NCBI RefSeq assembly: GCF_002294995.1 | Contig: NZ_NSGF01000020.1 | Span: 50,637 to 114,636, forward strand | DNA: 64,000 bases | Source of the DNA: Mesorhizobium sp. WSM3860 | GTDB taxonomy: Bacteria; Pseudomonadota; Alphaproteobacteria; Rhizobiales; Rhizobiaceae | Reading direction: 5' to 3' | Part shown: positions 26,143 to 34,356 of the stretch, piece after piece | Layout: each line of letters opens with the position of its first letter | Numbering within the stretch: position 1 is the stretch's first letter | The notes under the pieces: model-generated | The model's input: the letters and a program-made list of their open reading frames with translations, nothing else | Told to the model about the DNA's origin: nothing | The model's database searches: none | Translations under genes and position numbers: made by a program

Positions 26143-26186
26143 TACAGCGCCGCGTGTCCTGTCGGACGCGCAAAAGACGCTGTAAC
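26141..26186. repeat. Palindromic element between fadJ and thioesterase
   Basis: TTACAGCG and CGCTGTAA form the outer arms, and CGTGTCC with GGACGCG the inner ones. The left half is shared with the element after ppk2. It sits between two genes of the same operon, where it could lower expression of the distal thioesterase. Confidence 0.65.
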
Positions 26187-26203
26187 GCTCGTGTGCATGT
26201 TCG

Positions 26204-28423
26204 TCAGGCGGCCTTCTTGACCTCGCCCTTCTGGTAAGGGTCGAAGCGCTGGTAAAAAGTCTCGCCCTTCTCGGCCATGTCGAGCAAAAGCTTGGGCGCC
26301 TTGAACTCGGCCCCGTATTTCTTCTGCAGGCCCCTGGCGATCTTGACGAAACGCTTGGCGCCGATGCCGTCGATGTAGGAGAGCGCGCCGCCGGTGAACG
26401 GCGCAAAGCCAAAGGCGAGGATCGAGCCGACGTCCGCCTCGCGCGGATCGGTGACGATGCCCTCCTCCATGACGCGCACCGCCTCCAGGGCGATGGTGAC
26501 CAGCAGGCGCTCTTTGAGCTCCTCGTAGTCGACCTTCTCGGGCTTCTGCTGCGGATAGAGATCCTTGAGACCCGGCCACAGCTTCTTCTTCGCCGGCTTG
26601 GCCGGATAGTCGTAGAAACCCTTGCCGTTCTTGCGGCCGAAGCGGCCATGCGTGTCGACCATGGTGTTGATCAGCGCCATCTGCTTCGGATCGACGGCTT
26701 TCTCGCCTAGATCCTTGATGGTCTGCTTCATGATCTTCTGGGCAAGGTCGATCGCCGTCTCGTCGGTCAGCGCCAGCGGGCCGACCGGCATGCCGGCGGC
26801 CTTGGCGGCGTTCTCGATCATCGTCGCAGGGACGCCTTCGATCAGCATCTTGTAGGCTTCCGACATATAGCGCAGCACGCAGCGATTGACGTAGAAGCCG
26901 CGCGTGTCGTTGACGACGATCGGCGTCTTCTTGATGGCGCGTACGAAGTCGATCGCGACGGCGAGCGCCTTGTCGCCGGTCTTCTTGCCGAGGATGATCT
27001 CGACGAGCATCATCTTGTCGACGGGCGAGAAGAAGTGGATGCCGACGAAGTTTTTCGGCCGCGCCGAGTTCTTCGCCAGCGAGGTGATCGGGATGGTCGA
27101 AGTGTTCGAGGCAAAGATCGCCGAGGGCTTCAGCACCGCTTCCGCCTTCTCGGTGGCGAGCTTCTTCACGGCTGAATCCTCGAACACCGCCTCGACGACA
27201 AGATCGCAGCCCGCTAGGTCGGCATGGTCGGCCGTCGGCGTGATCAGCGACAGCAACCTGTCTTTTTCCTCGGGCTTGGCGCGGCCCTTCTTCACCTGGT
27301 CCGAAATCAGGCTGTCGGAATGCGCCTTGCCCTTCTCGGCCGACTCCATGTCGCGGTCGAGCAGCACGACGGGAATGCCGGCCTTGGCCGTGACATAGGC
27401 GATGCCGGCGCCCATGAAGCCGGCGCCGAGGATGCCGATCTTCTTGAACTTGGTGTCCGGCACGCCGGCCGGGCGGCGCGCGCCCTTGTTCAGTTCCTGC
27501 AGCGACACGAACAGCGAGCGGATCATCGCCGCCGCTTCCTTGGTCTGCATGATCTGCGTGAAGTAGCGCTGCTCGATCCGGAGCCCGGTGTCGAAGGGAA
27601 CCAGCAGGCCCTCATAGACGCATTTCAGGATCGCGGCGGCCGCCGGATAATTGCCGTAGGTCTCGCGGCGCAGGATGGCAATGGCCGGCGGCCAGAGATT
27701 GGCGCCGGCTGCCGAATAGATCGGGCCGCCGGGCAGCTTGAAACCCTTTTCGTCCCATGGCGCCACCGGCTTCAGGCCGTTTCTGATCATCGTCTTGGCG
27801 GTCTCGACAAGCTTCTTCGGCTCGGCGATCTCGTGGATCAGGCCCATCGACTTCGCTTTTTGCGGCGTCAGATTCTGGCCGGTGGTCAGCATCTGCAGCG
27901 CCTGCTGCTGATCGGTCAGGCGCGGCACGCGCTGGGTGCCGCCGGCGCCCGGGAAGATGCCGATCTTCACCTCGGGAAGCGCCATCTTCACCTTGTCGGA
28001 ATCGGCCGCGACGCGGCCGTGGCAGGCAAGCGACATCTCGAAGGCGCCGCCCATGCAGGTGCCGTTGATCGCCGACACCCACGGCTTGCCACAGGTCTCG
28101 ATCTTGCGGAACAGACCGGTCATATAGCCGGCATTGTCGAACAGCGCCTTGGTCGCCTTTTCGAGGTCCTTCTCCTTTTCGACGGCGAAGGTGGCGAGCA
28201 TCTTCTGCAGCATGGTGATGTCGGCACCGCCGGAGAAGCTGTCCTTGCCGGAGGTGATGACCGCGCCTTTGATGGTGGCGTCGCCCGCCACACGATCGAC
28301 GATGGCGTTGAGCTCGCGCATCGCCTCTTCGGTGAAGACGTTCATCGAGCGGCCGGGCATGTCCCAGGTGACCAGCGCGATCCCGTCGGCGTCCACGTCG
28401 AGGGTGAAATTGGTGTAGCTCAT
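26204..28423 (-). CDS. fadJ: Fatty-acid oxidation multifunctional protein (enoyl-CoA hydratase / 3-hydroxyacyl-CoA dehydrogenase)
   Basis: This protein carries the hydration and NAD-dependent oxidation steps of beta-oxidation. Of its 739 residues, the first 300 or so are a crotonase domain (NGTCMGGAFEMSLACHGR, PEVKIGIFPGAGGTQRVPRL). The remainder is a dehydrogenase with Rossmann motif ILGAGFMGAGIAYVTAKAG near residue 340 and GIHFFSPVDKMMLVEII near 470, then two C-terminal helical domains. GGGGAG precedes the ATG. It follows the thiolase by 14 bases and works with it as the trifunctional partner pair. Confidence 0.93.
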   Translation of the reverse strand: MSYTNFTLDVDADGIALVTWDMPGRSMNVFTEEAMRELNAIVDRVAGDATIKGAVITSGKDSFSGGADITMLQKMLATFAVEKEKDLEKATKALFDNAGYMTGLFRKIETCGKPWVSAINGTCMGGAFEMSLACHGRVAADSDKVKMALPEVKIGIFPGAGGTQRVPRLTDQQQALQMLTTGQNLTPQKAKSMGLIHEIAEPKKLVETAKTMIRNGLKPVAPWDEKGFKLPGGPIYSAAGANLWPPAIAILRRETYGNYPAAAAILKCVYEGLLVPFDTGLRIEQRYFTQIMQTKEAAAMIRSLFVSLQELNKGARRPAGVPDTKFKKIGILGAGFMGAGIAYVTAKAGIPVVLLDRDMESAEKGKAHSDSLISDQVKKGRAKPEEKDRLLSLITPTADHADLAGCDLVVEAVFEDSAVKKLATEKAEAVLKPSAIFASNTSTIPITSLAKNSARPKNFVGIHFFSPVDKMMLVEIILGKKTGDKALAVAIDFVRAIKKTPIVVNDTRGFYVNRCVLRYMSEAYKMLIEGVPATMIENAAKAAGMPVGPLALTDETAIDLAQKIMKQTIKDLGEKAVDPKQMALINTMVDTHGRFGRKNGKGFYDYPAKPAKKKLWPGLKDLYPQQKPEKVDYEELKERLLVTIALEAVRVMEEGIVTDPREADVGSILAFGFAPFTGGALSYIDGIGAKRFVKIARGLQKKYGAEFKAPKLLLDMAEKGETFYQRFDPYQKGEVKKAA

Positions 28424-28437
28424 CTTTACTCTCCCCG

Positions 28438-29646
28438 TCAGACGCGTTCGATGATGGTGGCGGTGCCCATGCCGGCGCCGATGCAGAGCGTGACCAGCGC
28501 GGTGTTCAGGTCGCGGCGCTCCAGCTCGTCCAGCACCGTGCCGAAGATCATCGCGCCGGTGGCGCCGAGCGGATGGCCCATGGCGATCGCGCCGCCATTG
28601 ACGTTGATCTGGTCATGCGGGATGTCGAAGGCCTGCATGTAGCGCAGCACAACGGAGGCGAAGGCCTCGTTGAGCTCGAACAGGTCGATGTCCGACAGCC
28701 TCATCTTGGCGCGCGTCAAGAGCTTTTCGGTGACGTCGACCGGGCCGGTCAGCATCAGCACCGGCTCGGAGCCGATATTGGCGAAGGAGCGGATGCGCGC
28801 GCGCGGCTTCAGGCCCATCGCCTTGCCGGCCTTCTTGGAGCCGAGCAGTACGGCCGCGGCGCCGTCGACGATGCCGGACGAGTTGCCGGCGTGGTGGACG
28901 TGGTTCACTTCCTCGACTTCCGGATGCTTCTGCACGGCCACGGCATCGAAGCCGCCCATCTCGCCCGGCATGACGAAGGACGGGTTGAGCGAGGCGAGCG
29001 ACTGCATGTCGGTCGAAGGTCGCATGTGCTCGTCACGGTCGAGGATGGTGAGGCCGTTCTGGTCCTTGATCGGGACCACCGAATTCTTGAAGCGGCCGTC
29101 GTCCCACGCCTTAGCGGCGCGCTTCTGGCTCTCGACGGCGTAAGCGTCGACGTCGTCGCGGCTGAAGCCGTATTTCGTCGCGATCAGGTCGGCCGAGATG
29201 CCCTGCGGCACGAACCAGCCGGGAAGGCCGACGGAGGGGTCCATGAACCAGGCGCCGCCGGACATGCCCATGCCGACACGCGACATGGATTCGACGCCGC
29301 CGGCGATCACGATCTCGTCCGCCCCTTGGGCGATTTTGGCGGCGCCGAAATTGATGGCATCGAGTCCGGAAGCGCAGAAGCGCGATATCTGCATGCCGGG
29401 GGCCTTGGTGTCGTAGCCGGCCTCGAAGGCGGCGGCACGCGGAATGACCGAGCCGGCTTCGCCGACCGGATCGACGCAACCGAAGATGATGTCGTCGACA
29501 CTGCCGGTGTCGAGCTCGTTGCGGTCACGCAGCGCCTCAAGCGTCTTTGCGGCGAGCCGCACCGCCGGCACCTCATGCAGCGAGCCATCCTTCTTGCCCC
29601 TGCCGCGCGGCGTGCGCACGGCGTCATAGACGTAAGCTTCGGCCAT
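28438..29646 (-). CDS. fadA: Acetyl-CoA C-acyltransferase (thiolase)
   Basis: This is the last step of beta-oxidation, cleaving 3-ketoacyl-CoA to acetyl-CoA and a shortened acyl-CoA. The 402-residue protein has all thiolase residues: nucleophilic Cys in ISRFCASGLDAI near residue 90, His in GGAIAMGHPLGATGA near 355, and the second Cys in CIGAGMG near 390. AAGGAG lies seven bases before the ATG. It sits between acyl-CoA dehydrogenase and fadJ on the minus strand. Confidence 0.93.
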   Translation of the reverse strand: MAEAYVYDAVRTPRGRGKKDGSLHEVPAVRLAAKTLEALRDRNELDTGSVDDIIFGCVDPVGEAGSVIPRAAAFEAGYDTKAPGMQISRFCASGLDAINFGAAKIAQGADEIVIAGGVESMSRVGMGMSGGAWFMDPSVGLPGWFVPQGISADLIATKYGFSRDDVDAYAVESQKRAAKAWDDGRFKNSVVPIKDQNGLTILDRDEHMRPSTDMQSLASLNPSFVMPGEMGGFDAVAVQKHPEVEEVNHVHHAGNSSGIVDGAAAVLLGSKKAGKAMGLKPRARIRSFANIGSEPVLMLTGPVDVTEKLLTRAKMRLSDIDLFELNEAFASVVLRYMQAFDIPHDQINVNGGAIAMGHPLGATGAMIFGTVLDELERRDLNTALVTLCIGAGMGTATIIERV

Positions 29647-29679
29647 TTTCGTGCTCCTTAGGTTTGCCGGTCGCTGCGC

Positions 29680-30849
29680 TCAGAGAGAGCGCCCGATCAG
29701 CAATTTCATGATCTCGTTGGTGCCGCCGTAGATGCGTTGGACGCGGGCGTCGCGGAACATGCGGGCGATCGGATACTCGTTCATGTAGCCGTAGCCGCCA
29801 TGCAGTTGAAGGCATTCGTCGACGACTTTGCCCTGCAGGTCGGACAGCCAGTATTTGGCCATAGAGGCGGTGACCGGGTCGAGGCCGCCGTCGATGTGGC
29901 GGGCGACGCAGTCATTGTAGAAGACGCGGCCGATCGTGGCCTCGGTCTTCAGCTCCGCCAGCTTGAACTGGGTGTTCTGGAAATCGATGATCGCCTTGCC
30001 GAAGGCCTTGCGCTCCTTGACGTAGTCGATGGTGAGCGCCAGCGCCCGCTCGATCATGGCGATCGCGCCGGTGCCGATCTGCAGCCGCTCTTGCGGCAAT
30101 TGCTGCATGAGCTGGACGAAGCCCTTGCCTTCCTCATGGCCGAGCAGGTTGGAGGTCGGCACGCGCACGTCGTTGAAGAACAGCTCGGAGGTGTCGTTGG
30201 CCTTGAGGCCTATTTTGTCGAGGTTGCGACCGCGTTCGAAGCCCTCGACCTCGTCGGTCTCGACGACGATCAGCGAGGTGCCCTTGGCGCCCTTATCCGG
30301 ATCGGTCTTGGTGACGACGATGATCAGGTTGGCGAGCTGGCCGTTGGTGATGAAAGTCTTTGAGCCGTTGATCTTGTAGTGATTGCCGTCCTTCTCGGCA
30401 CGGGTCTTGACGCCCTGGAGGTCCGAACCGGCGCCAGGCTCGGTCATGGCGATGGCGCCGATCAGCTCGCCGGTCGCCAGTTTCGGCAGCCATTTTTCTT
30501 TCTGCTCCCCGGAGCCGTAATGCAGGATGTATGGCGCGACGATCGAATTGTGCAGGCCGATGCCGAAGCCGTCGACGCCGACATGGCCGATTGCCTCGAT
30601 GATGGCGCTCTCATGCGCGAAGGTGCCGCCGGAGCCGCCATATTTTTCCGGCATCGAGGCGCAGAGCAGGCCGGCGGCGCCCGCCTTCAGCCAGCTCTCG
30701 CGGTCGAAAATCTCGTTCTTCTCGAACTCGTCGTAGCGCGGCGCGATCTCCTCCGACATGAAGCGGCTCGCCATGTCGTAGAGCATGCCGACTTCGTCCG
30801 CCGCCCAGGCGGGCTTCGGCAGGCCAAGAACCTCGGCTGGATTTGTCAT
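29680..30849 (-). CDS. Acyl-CoA dehydrogenase
   Basis: This is an FAD-dependent acyl-CoA dehydrogenase catalysing the first beta-oxidation step. The 389-residue length is standard. Seen are AIAMTEPGAGSDLQG near residue 135 and the C-terminal YGGTNEIMKLLIGR, with the catalytic-base glutamate. Electrons would pass to ETF, which is not encoded here. Its GGAGGAAACAGC ribosome site lies within the last codons of the DUF559 gene, and the two overlap as ATGA. Confidence 0.93.
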   Translation of the reverse strand: MTNPAEVLGLPKPAWAADEVGMLYDMASRFMSEEIAPRYDEFEKNEIFDRESWLKAGAAGLLCASMPEKYGGSGGTFAHESAIIEAIGHVGVDGFGIGLHNSIVAPYILHYGSGEQKEKWLPKLATGELIGAIAMTEPGAGSDLQGVKTRAEKDGNHYKINGSKTFITNGQLANLIIVVTKTDPDKGAKGTSLIVVETDEVEGFERGRNLDKIGLKANDTSELFFNDVRVPTSNLLGHEEGKGFVQLMQQLPQERLQIGTGAIAMIERALALTIDYVKERKAFGKAIIDFQNTQFKLAELKTEATIGRVFYNDCVARHIDGGLDPVTASMAKYWLSDLQGKVVDECLQLHGGYGYMNEYPIARMFRDARVQRIYGGTNEIMKLLIGRSL

Positions 30850-31289
30850 GCTGTTTCCTCCACTGCGCCGGCGTTCCCCTCCCCCTTGAGGGGAGGGTGG
30901 CCGCGAAGCGGCCGGGAGGGGTCGCCGATGAGGTGCTCGGCCTTGTCCTTAACAAACTGCGCCACATGCCCTGCACTGTTAATGACATCAGGCTCATCGA
31001 TCCTGACAACGACGTACCCGAGTGACCGCAAATAGGCGTCGCGGTTCACATCATGACGTCTGCCAGCTTCGGTTTCGTGCAGGTCGCCGTCGACCTCGAC
31101 GATCAGTTTGATCCTCGGGCAGACGAAATCGACAATGTACGGGCCTATCGGCGATTGCCGCCTGAACTTCAGGCCATCAGCCGTCAGCTCCCGCAATTCG
31201 TACCACAGCAAGGACTCGCCCTTCGTCGCGTGGAGACGAAGCGAGCGCGCTTTCTGTCGCATCTCGAAACTGACCCGCGTGCGGGGCAT
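30846..31289 (-). CDS. DUF559 protein, Vsr-like PD-(D/E)XK nuclease fold
   Basis: This is a 147-residue DUF559 protein; the family is related to Vsr very-short-patch endonucleases. The core is visible: ARSLRLHATKGESLLWYELR near residue 15, YIVDFVCPRIKLIVEVDG near residues 50-67 (active-site Asp and Glu-Val-Asp), and YLRSLGYVVVRI. The last 25 or so residues (RPLRGHPPLKGEG) are encoded by one arm of a flanking inverted repeat. It lies inside a beta-oxidation operon and has no metabolic link to it, so it is probably an insertion. An alternative start is nine codons later. Confidence 0.85.
   Translation of the reverse strand: MPRTRVSFEMRQKARSLRLHATKGESLLWYELRELTADGLKFRRQSPIGPYIVDFVCPRIKLIVEVDGDLHETEAGRRHDVNRDAYLRSLGYVVVRIDEPDVINSAGHVAQFVKDKAEHLIGDPSRPLRGHPPLKGEGNAGAVEETA
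30872..30926. repeat. Double-hairpin repeat, copy A (3' side of DUF559 gene)
   Basis: Stem 1 is CCCTCCCC/GGGGAGGG with loop CTTGA; stem 2 is GGCCGC/GCGGCC with loop GAA; then GGGAGGGGTCGCC. It is the inverted partner of copy B and encodes the C-terminal end of the DUF559 protein. REP-like elements with this wording are frequent in Mesorhizobium, from memory. Confidence 0.85.
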
Positions 31290-31344
31290 TGCGTTAGTCC
31301 TCCTCCCAGGGTGCGTCGCCAGAATTGGCGTCGAGTTCGTCGCG

Positions 31345-31396
31345 GGCGACCCCTCCCGGCCCTTCGGGCCACCCTCCCCTCAAGGGGGAGGGGGAC
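31345..31396. repeat. Double-hairpin repeat, copy B (5' side of DUF559 gene)
   Basis: Its reverse complement matches copy A almost base for base: same CCCTCCCC/GGGGAGGG stem and CTTGA loop. The second stem is GGCCC/GGGCC instead of GGCCGC/GCGGCC, a paired change that preserves folding. Copies A and B face each other across the DUF559 gene, giving a unit of about 525 bases with inverted ends. Confidence 0.85.
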
Positions 31397-31407
31397 ACCG
31401 AGCATTT

Positions 31408-33204
31408 CTAGAACGCTTCCGCCGGCAGCGCCATTAGCGTATCCGCGCCACTGGAAATGCGGGCAAGGCGCATCGCCGTTTCCGGCATGATCCGCTCCAT
31501 GAAGAAGCGCGCCGTCACCAGCTTGTTGTCGTAGAATGAGGCGGTCCCATTGGCACCTTCGGCGAGCTTCGTTTGGGCGGCCTTGGCCATCTGGCCCCAC
31601 ATGTAGCCCAACGCGACAAGGCCGAAGAGATGCATGTAATCGGTCGAGGCTGCGCCCGCATTGTCGGGCTTGGCCATGGCATTCTGCACCAACCACATGG
31701 TCGCCGCCTGCAGATCGTTGAGGCCCTTCTTCAGCGCCTTGGTCAAGGGCGCCATCTTGTCGTCGGCGCGGTTTTCCTCGCAGAATTCGCCGACCTCCTT
31801 GAAGAAGGCCTGCACGGCGCGGCCGCCATTCTGCGCCAGCTTGCGGCCAACCAGATCGAGCGCCTGAATGCCGTTGGCGCCTTCGTAGATCATGGCGATG
31901 CGGGCATCGCGGACGAACTGGCTCATGCCGTGCTCTTCGATGTAGCCGTGGCCGCCGAACACCTGCTGCGCCATCACGGCGTGATCGAAGCCCTTGTCGG
32001 TCAGCACGCCCTTGACCACCGGCGTCATCAGACCGGTGTAGTCGTCGGCCGCCTGGCGGTCCTTGTCGTCACCGGAGCGGTGCGCGACGTCCGACTTGAT
32101 CGCCGTCCACAGCGCCAGCGCGCGGCCGCCCTCGTTGAACGCCTTCATGGTCATCAGCGAGCGGCGGATATCGGGATGGACGATGATCGGGTCGGCCTTC
32201 TTGTCCGGCGCCTTGACGCCCGACAGCGAGCGGCCCTGGAGGCGGTCCTTGGCGTAGGAGGCCGCGTTCTGGTAGGCGATCTCCGAGACCGAAAGCCCTT
32301 GCAGGCCGACGCCGAGGCGGGCTTCATTCATCATCGTGAACATGGCCTTCAGGCCACCGTTCAACTCGCCGAGCAAGGTGCCCTCGGCCTCGTCATAGTT
32401 CATGACGCAGGTCGAGTTGCCGTGGATGCCCATCTTCTCCTCGATCGAGCCGCAGGAGAGCGCGTTGCGCGCGCTGACATTGCCCGAGCCGTCGAGCTTG
32501 AACTTCGGCACGATGAACAGCGAGATGCCTTTGACACCTTCCGGCGCCCCTTCGACACGGGCCAGCACCAGATGGACGATGTTGTCGGCCATGTCGTGCT
32601 CGCCGGCGGAGATGAATATTTTCTGGCCGGAAATCCTGTAGGTGCCGTCGCCGTTGGGCACGGCCTTGGTGCGCAGCAGGCCGAGATCGGTGCCGCAATG
32701 CGGCTCGGTCAGGTTCATGGTGCCGGTCCAGACGCCCTCGATCAGCCTGGGCAGCCAGGTGGCCTTCTGCTCGTCCGTGCCATGGGTGACAATGGCCGCG
32801 ATAGCGCCCTGCGTGAGGCCGGGATACATCATCAGCGCCATGTTGGCGGAGACCATGTATTCGGAGACCGCGGTGTGGACGGTGTAGGGCAGGCCTTGGC
32901 CGCCGAACTCGGCGGGTGCCGCTAGGCCCATCCAGCCGCCCTCGCGATACTGGTTGAAAGCGTCCTTGAAGCCTTTGGGCGTGGTCACCCTACCGTCGTC
33001 ATGGCGCACGCAGCCTTCCATGTCGCCGATCCGGTTCAGCGGATGCATGACGTTTTCGGCGAGCTTGGCGCCTTCGGCAAGGATCGCTTCGACGACGTCC
33101 GGCGTCGCGTCCGCGAAGCCCGGAAGATTAGAATAGCGCTGGTAGCCGAGCACGTCGTTGAGCACGAACAGCGTGTCCTGGACGGGCGCCCTGTAGATCG
33201 TCAT
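31408..33204 (-). CDS. Acyl-CoA dehydrogenase, long form with C-terminal extension
   Basis: This 598-residue acyl-CoA dehydrogenase is about 200 residues longer than the neighbouring one, with an N-terminal extension (YRAPVQDTLFVLNDVLGYQRY) and a C-terminal helical extension, as in the PF12806-containing class. The core shows NLTEPHCGTDLGLLRTKA near residue 165 and YEGANGIQALDLVGRKL near residue 450. GAGGAAGG precedes the ATG; the frame runs 31 codons further upstream. It is the first gene of the operon and lies behind a LiuR-like palindrome. Confidence 0.9.
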   Translation of the reverse strand: MTIYRAPVQDTLFVLNDVLGYQRYSNLPGFADATPDVVEAILAEGAKLAENVMHPLNRIGDMEGCVRHDDGRVTTPKGFKDAFNQYREGGWMGLAAPAEFGGQGLPYTVHTAVSEYMVSANMALMMYPGLTQGAIAAIVTHGTDEQKATWLPRLIEGVWTGTMNLTEPHCGTDLGLLRTKAVPNGDGTYRISGQKIFISAGEHDMADNIVHLVLARVEGAPEGVKGISLFIVPKFKLDGSGNVSARNALSCGSIEEKMGIHGNSTCVMNYDEAEGTLLGELNGGLKAMFTMMNEARLGVGLQGLSVSEIAYQNAASYAKDRLQGRSLSGVKAPDKKADPIIVHPDIRRSLMTMKAFNEGGRALALWTAIKSDVAHRSGDDKDRQAADDYTGLMTPVVKGVLTDKGFDHAVMAQQVFGGHGYIEEHGMSQFVRDARIAMIYEGANGIQALDLVGRKLAQNGGRAVQAFFKEVGEFCEENRADDKMAPLTKALKKGLNDLQAATMWLVQNAMAKPDNAGAASTDYMHLFGLVALGYMWGQMAKAAQTKLAEGANGTASFYDNKLVTARFFMERIMPETAMRLARISSGADTLMALPAEAF

Positions 33205-33300
33205 GCCTTCCTCCACCCTTGCGGTCCCGGCCGGCCAGCAAGTTCCCGATCCGGATCCGGAGGGGAGGCCGAGCCAATGTCGATGCCCCGATAGCAAATT

Positions 33301-33322
33301 TTGACGTTTGCGTAAACGTCAA
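33301..33322. promoter_or_regulatory. LiuR/MerR-type operator before the beta-oxidation operon
   Basis: TTGACGTTT-N4-AAACGTCAA is a near-perfect palindrome 97-118 bases before the first acyl-CoA dehydrogenase gene. A closely similar half-pattern, TTTACGTTTACGTCAA, lies upstream of the MerR gene. The pattern resembles LiuR boxes of proteobacterial branched-chain acid and fatty acid regulons. The adjacent MerR protein is the obvious binder. Confidence 0.7.
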
Positions 33323-33370
33323 CTTCGTCGCAGCCTGAAAGTTTTTGATGAGCGGGGGCTCCAGGGCAAC

Positions 33371-33403
33371 AAAAAAGCCGCGCGGCTGCAGCCACGCGGC
33401 TTT
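33371..33403 (-). terminator. Intrinsic terminator after the MerR gene
   Basis: On the minus strand AAAGCCGCG pairs with CGCGGCTTT across a TGGCTGCAGC-type loop, followed by a run of T residues. It closes the MerR transcript 30 bases after its stop and separates it from the beta-oxidation operon, which then uses its own promoter. Confidence 0.85.
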
Positions 33404-33433
33404 CTCCATCCTGGGCTTGCCGTTAGCGCGAAA

Positions 33434-33895
33434 TCAGCTGGCGGCGCTTGCCTGCGGCGCGGCCCGCTCGGTCAGCATCTGGCGAACGATCGCCATCGAA
33501 TTGCTCAGGTCGCTTATAGCCTCCTCGACCAGCGCGCGCTGCTTCTGCAAGCGGGTAAGCTGCTTCTCGGACTTGTCGAGCGCCAGCCGCAACTGCTTGG
33601 TGTTGGATCCGGTCGGATCGTAAAGATCCATCATCTGCTTGACGTCGCGCAGCGAGAATCCGACCTTGCGGCCGAGCAGGATCAGCTTCAGCCGGGCTCT
33701 GTCGCGGCGCGTGTAGAGACGGGTCGAGCCGTCGCGCTTCGGATTGAGCAGGCCCTTGTCCTCGTAAAAACGCAGCGTGCGCAAGGTCACGCCGTATTTC
33801 TTGGCCATCTCGCCGATGCGGACGAATTCTTCGTCGGCCTCGACCGATATGTGATTGCTATTGGCCGCGGCTTCGCCGGGCGAAACAAGTTTCAT
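33434..33895 (-). CDS. MerR family regulator (LiuR-like) of the beta-oxidation operon
   Basis: This is a 153-residue MerR regulator. The winged helix-turn-helix is RIGEMAKKYGVTLRTLRFYEDKGLL near residues 25-49, followed by a DNA-contact wing and a long dimerisation helix (QLRLALDKSEKQLTRLQKQRAL). No metal-binding cysteines are seen, which fits MerR proteins that sense acyl-CoAs or related molecules. It lies upstream of the operon in the same direction. Similar palindromes precede both, so autoregulation plus operon control is inferred. An upstream ATG 14 codons earlier is possible. Confidence 0.85.
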   Translation of the reverse strand: MKLVSPGEAAANSNHISVEADEEFVRIGEMAKKYGVTLRTLRFYEDKGLLNPKRDGSTRLYTRRDRARLKLILLGRKVGFSLRDVKQMMDLYDPTGSNTKQLRLALDKSEKQLTRLQKQRALVEEAISDLSNSMAIVRQMLTERAAPQASAAS

Positions 33896-34017
33896 GGTCA
33901 CTGGCTTTCCCCTGATGGCGTCGCGGTCAGGGACCAAACGTCGCCTGAGTGGAAGCGGGGGCGTGCTTCCAATCGTGGTTTCGACAATTCAATCGCAAGA
34001 GGCACGGCTTCGCACCT

Positions 34018-34033
34018 TTTACGTTTACGTCAA
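34018..34033. promoter_or_regulatory. Second LiuR-type box upstream of the MerR gene
   Basis: TTTACGTTTACGTCAA matches the TTTGCGTAAACGTCAA half of the box before the dehydrogenase operon at 14 of 16 positions. It lies about 120-140 bases before the MerR start, between MerR and the divergent podJ-like gene. The rest of this 460-base intergenic region holds the candidate CtrA box and no gene that I could support. Confidence 0.6.
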
Positions 34034-34139
34034 TTCTATACCGACAGCCGGCACCTGACGCAAGGGCGTTGTCGGAACATCGCTTTATGCCGCACTCGGA
34101 TGCCAATAGGGCGGGCGGCTCAGGATTATGCGCCACTTC

Positions 34140-34164
34140 TTAAGCTTGGTTAACGCCTTGTTTA
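34140..34164. promoter_or_regulatory. Candidate CtrA site upstream of podJ
   Basis: TTAA-N6-TTAA is followed by a second arrangement, TTAA-N7-TTTAC, close to the CtrA consensus TTAA-N7-TTAAC. podJ is cell-cycle controlled in Caulobacter, so the position makes sense. The match is imperfect and should be read as a suggestion. Confidence 0.35.
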
Positions 34165-34356
34165 CCACGTTGGGCGAAATGTGCGCATGTCGGTCACCCG
34201 TGTTTATCCTGTAGCGAATTTTTCACGGTTTTCGAAGCGCGGGTGAGAAACCCGGGAAGCCCGTCTTCCTCCGCAGCAAAACCGCGCGGACGCCTTCGTT
34301 CCCGGCAGACTCTGGGAAACCGGTCTCGGCCGGTCATTCTGAACACGGGCGCATCG

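Noticed and set aside
26143..26649. N-terminal extension of the thioesterase frame
   Set aside because: The upstream half of this open frame overlaps fadJ in another frame and is Arg/Ser-rich noise. The real protein starts at MYVWGRL.
30872..31396. DUF559 unit considered as a classical insertion sequence
   Set aside because: No DDE or HUH transposase motif is present, and no flanking direct target duplication could be picked out by eye. It is reported as an inverted-repeat-framed gene instead.
31573..32925. 450-codon plus-strand open frame
   Set aside because: It is antisense to the long acyl-CoA dehydrogenase, which carries clear family motifs.
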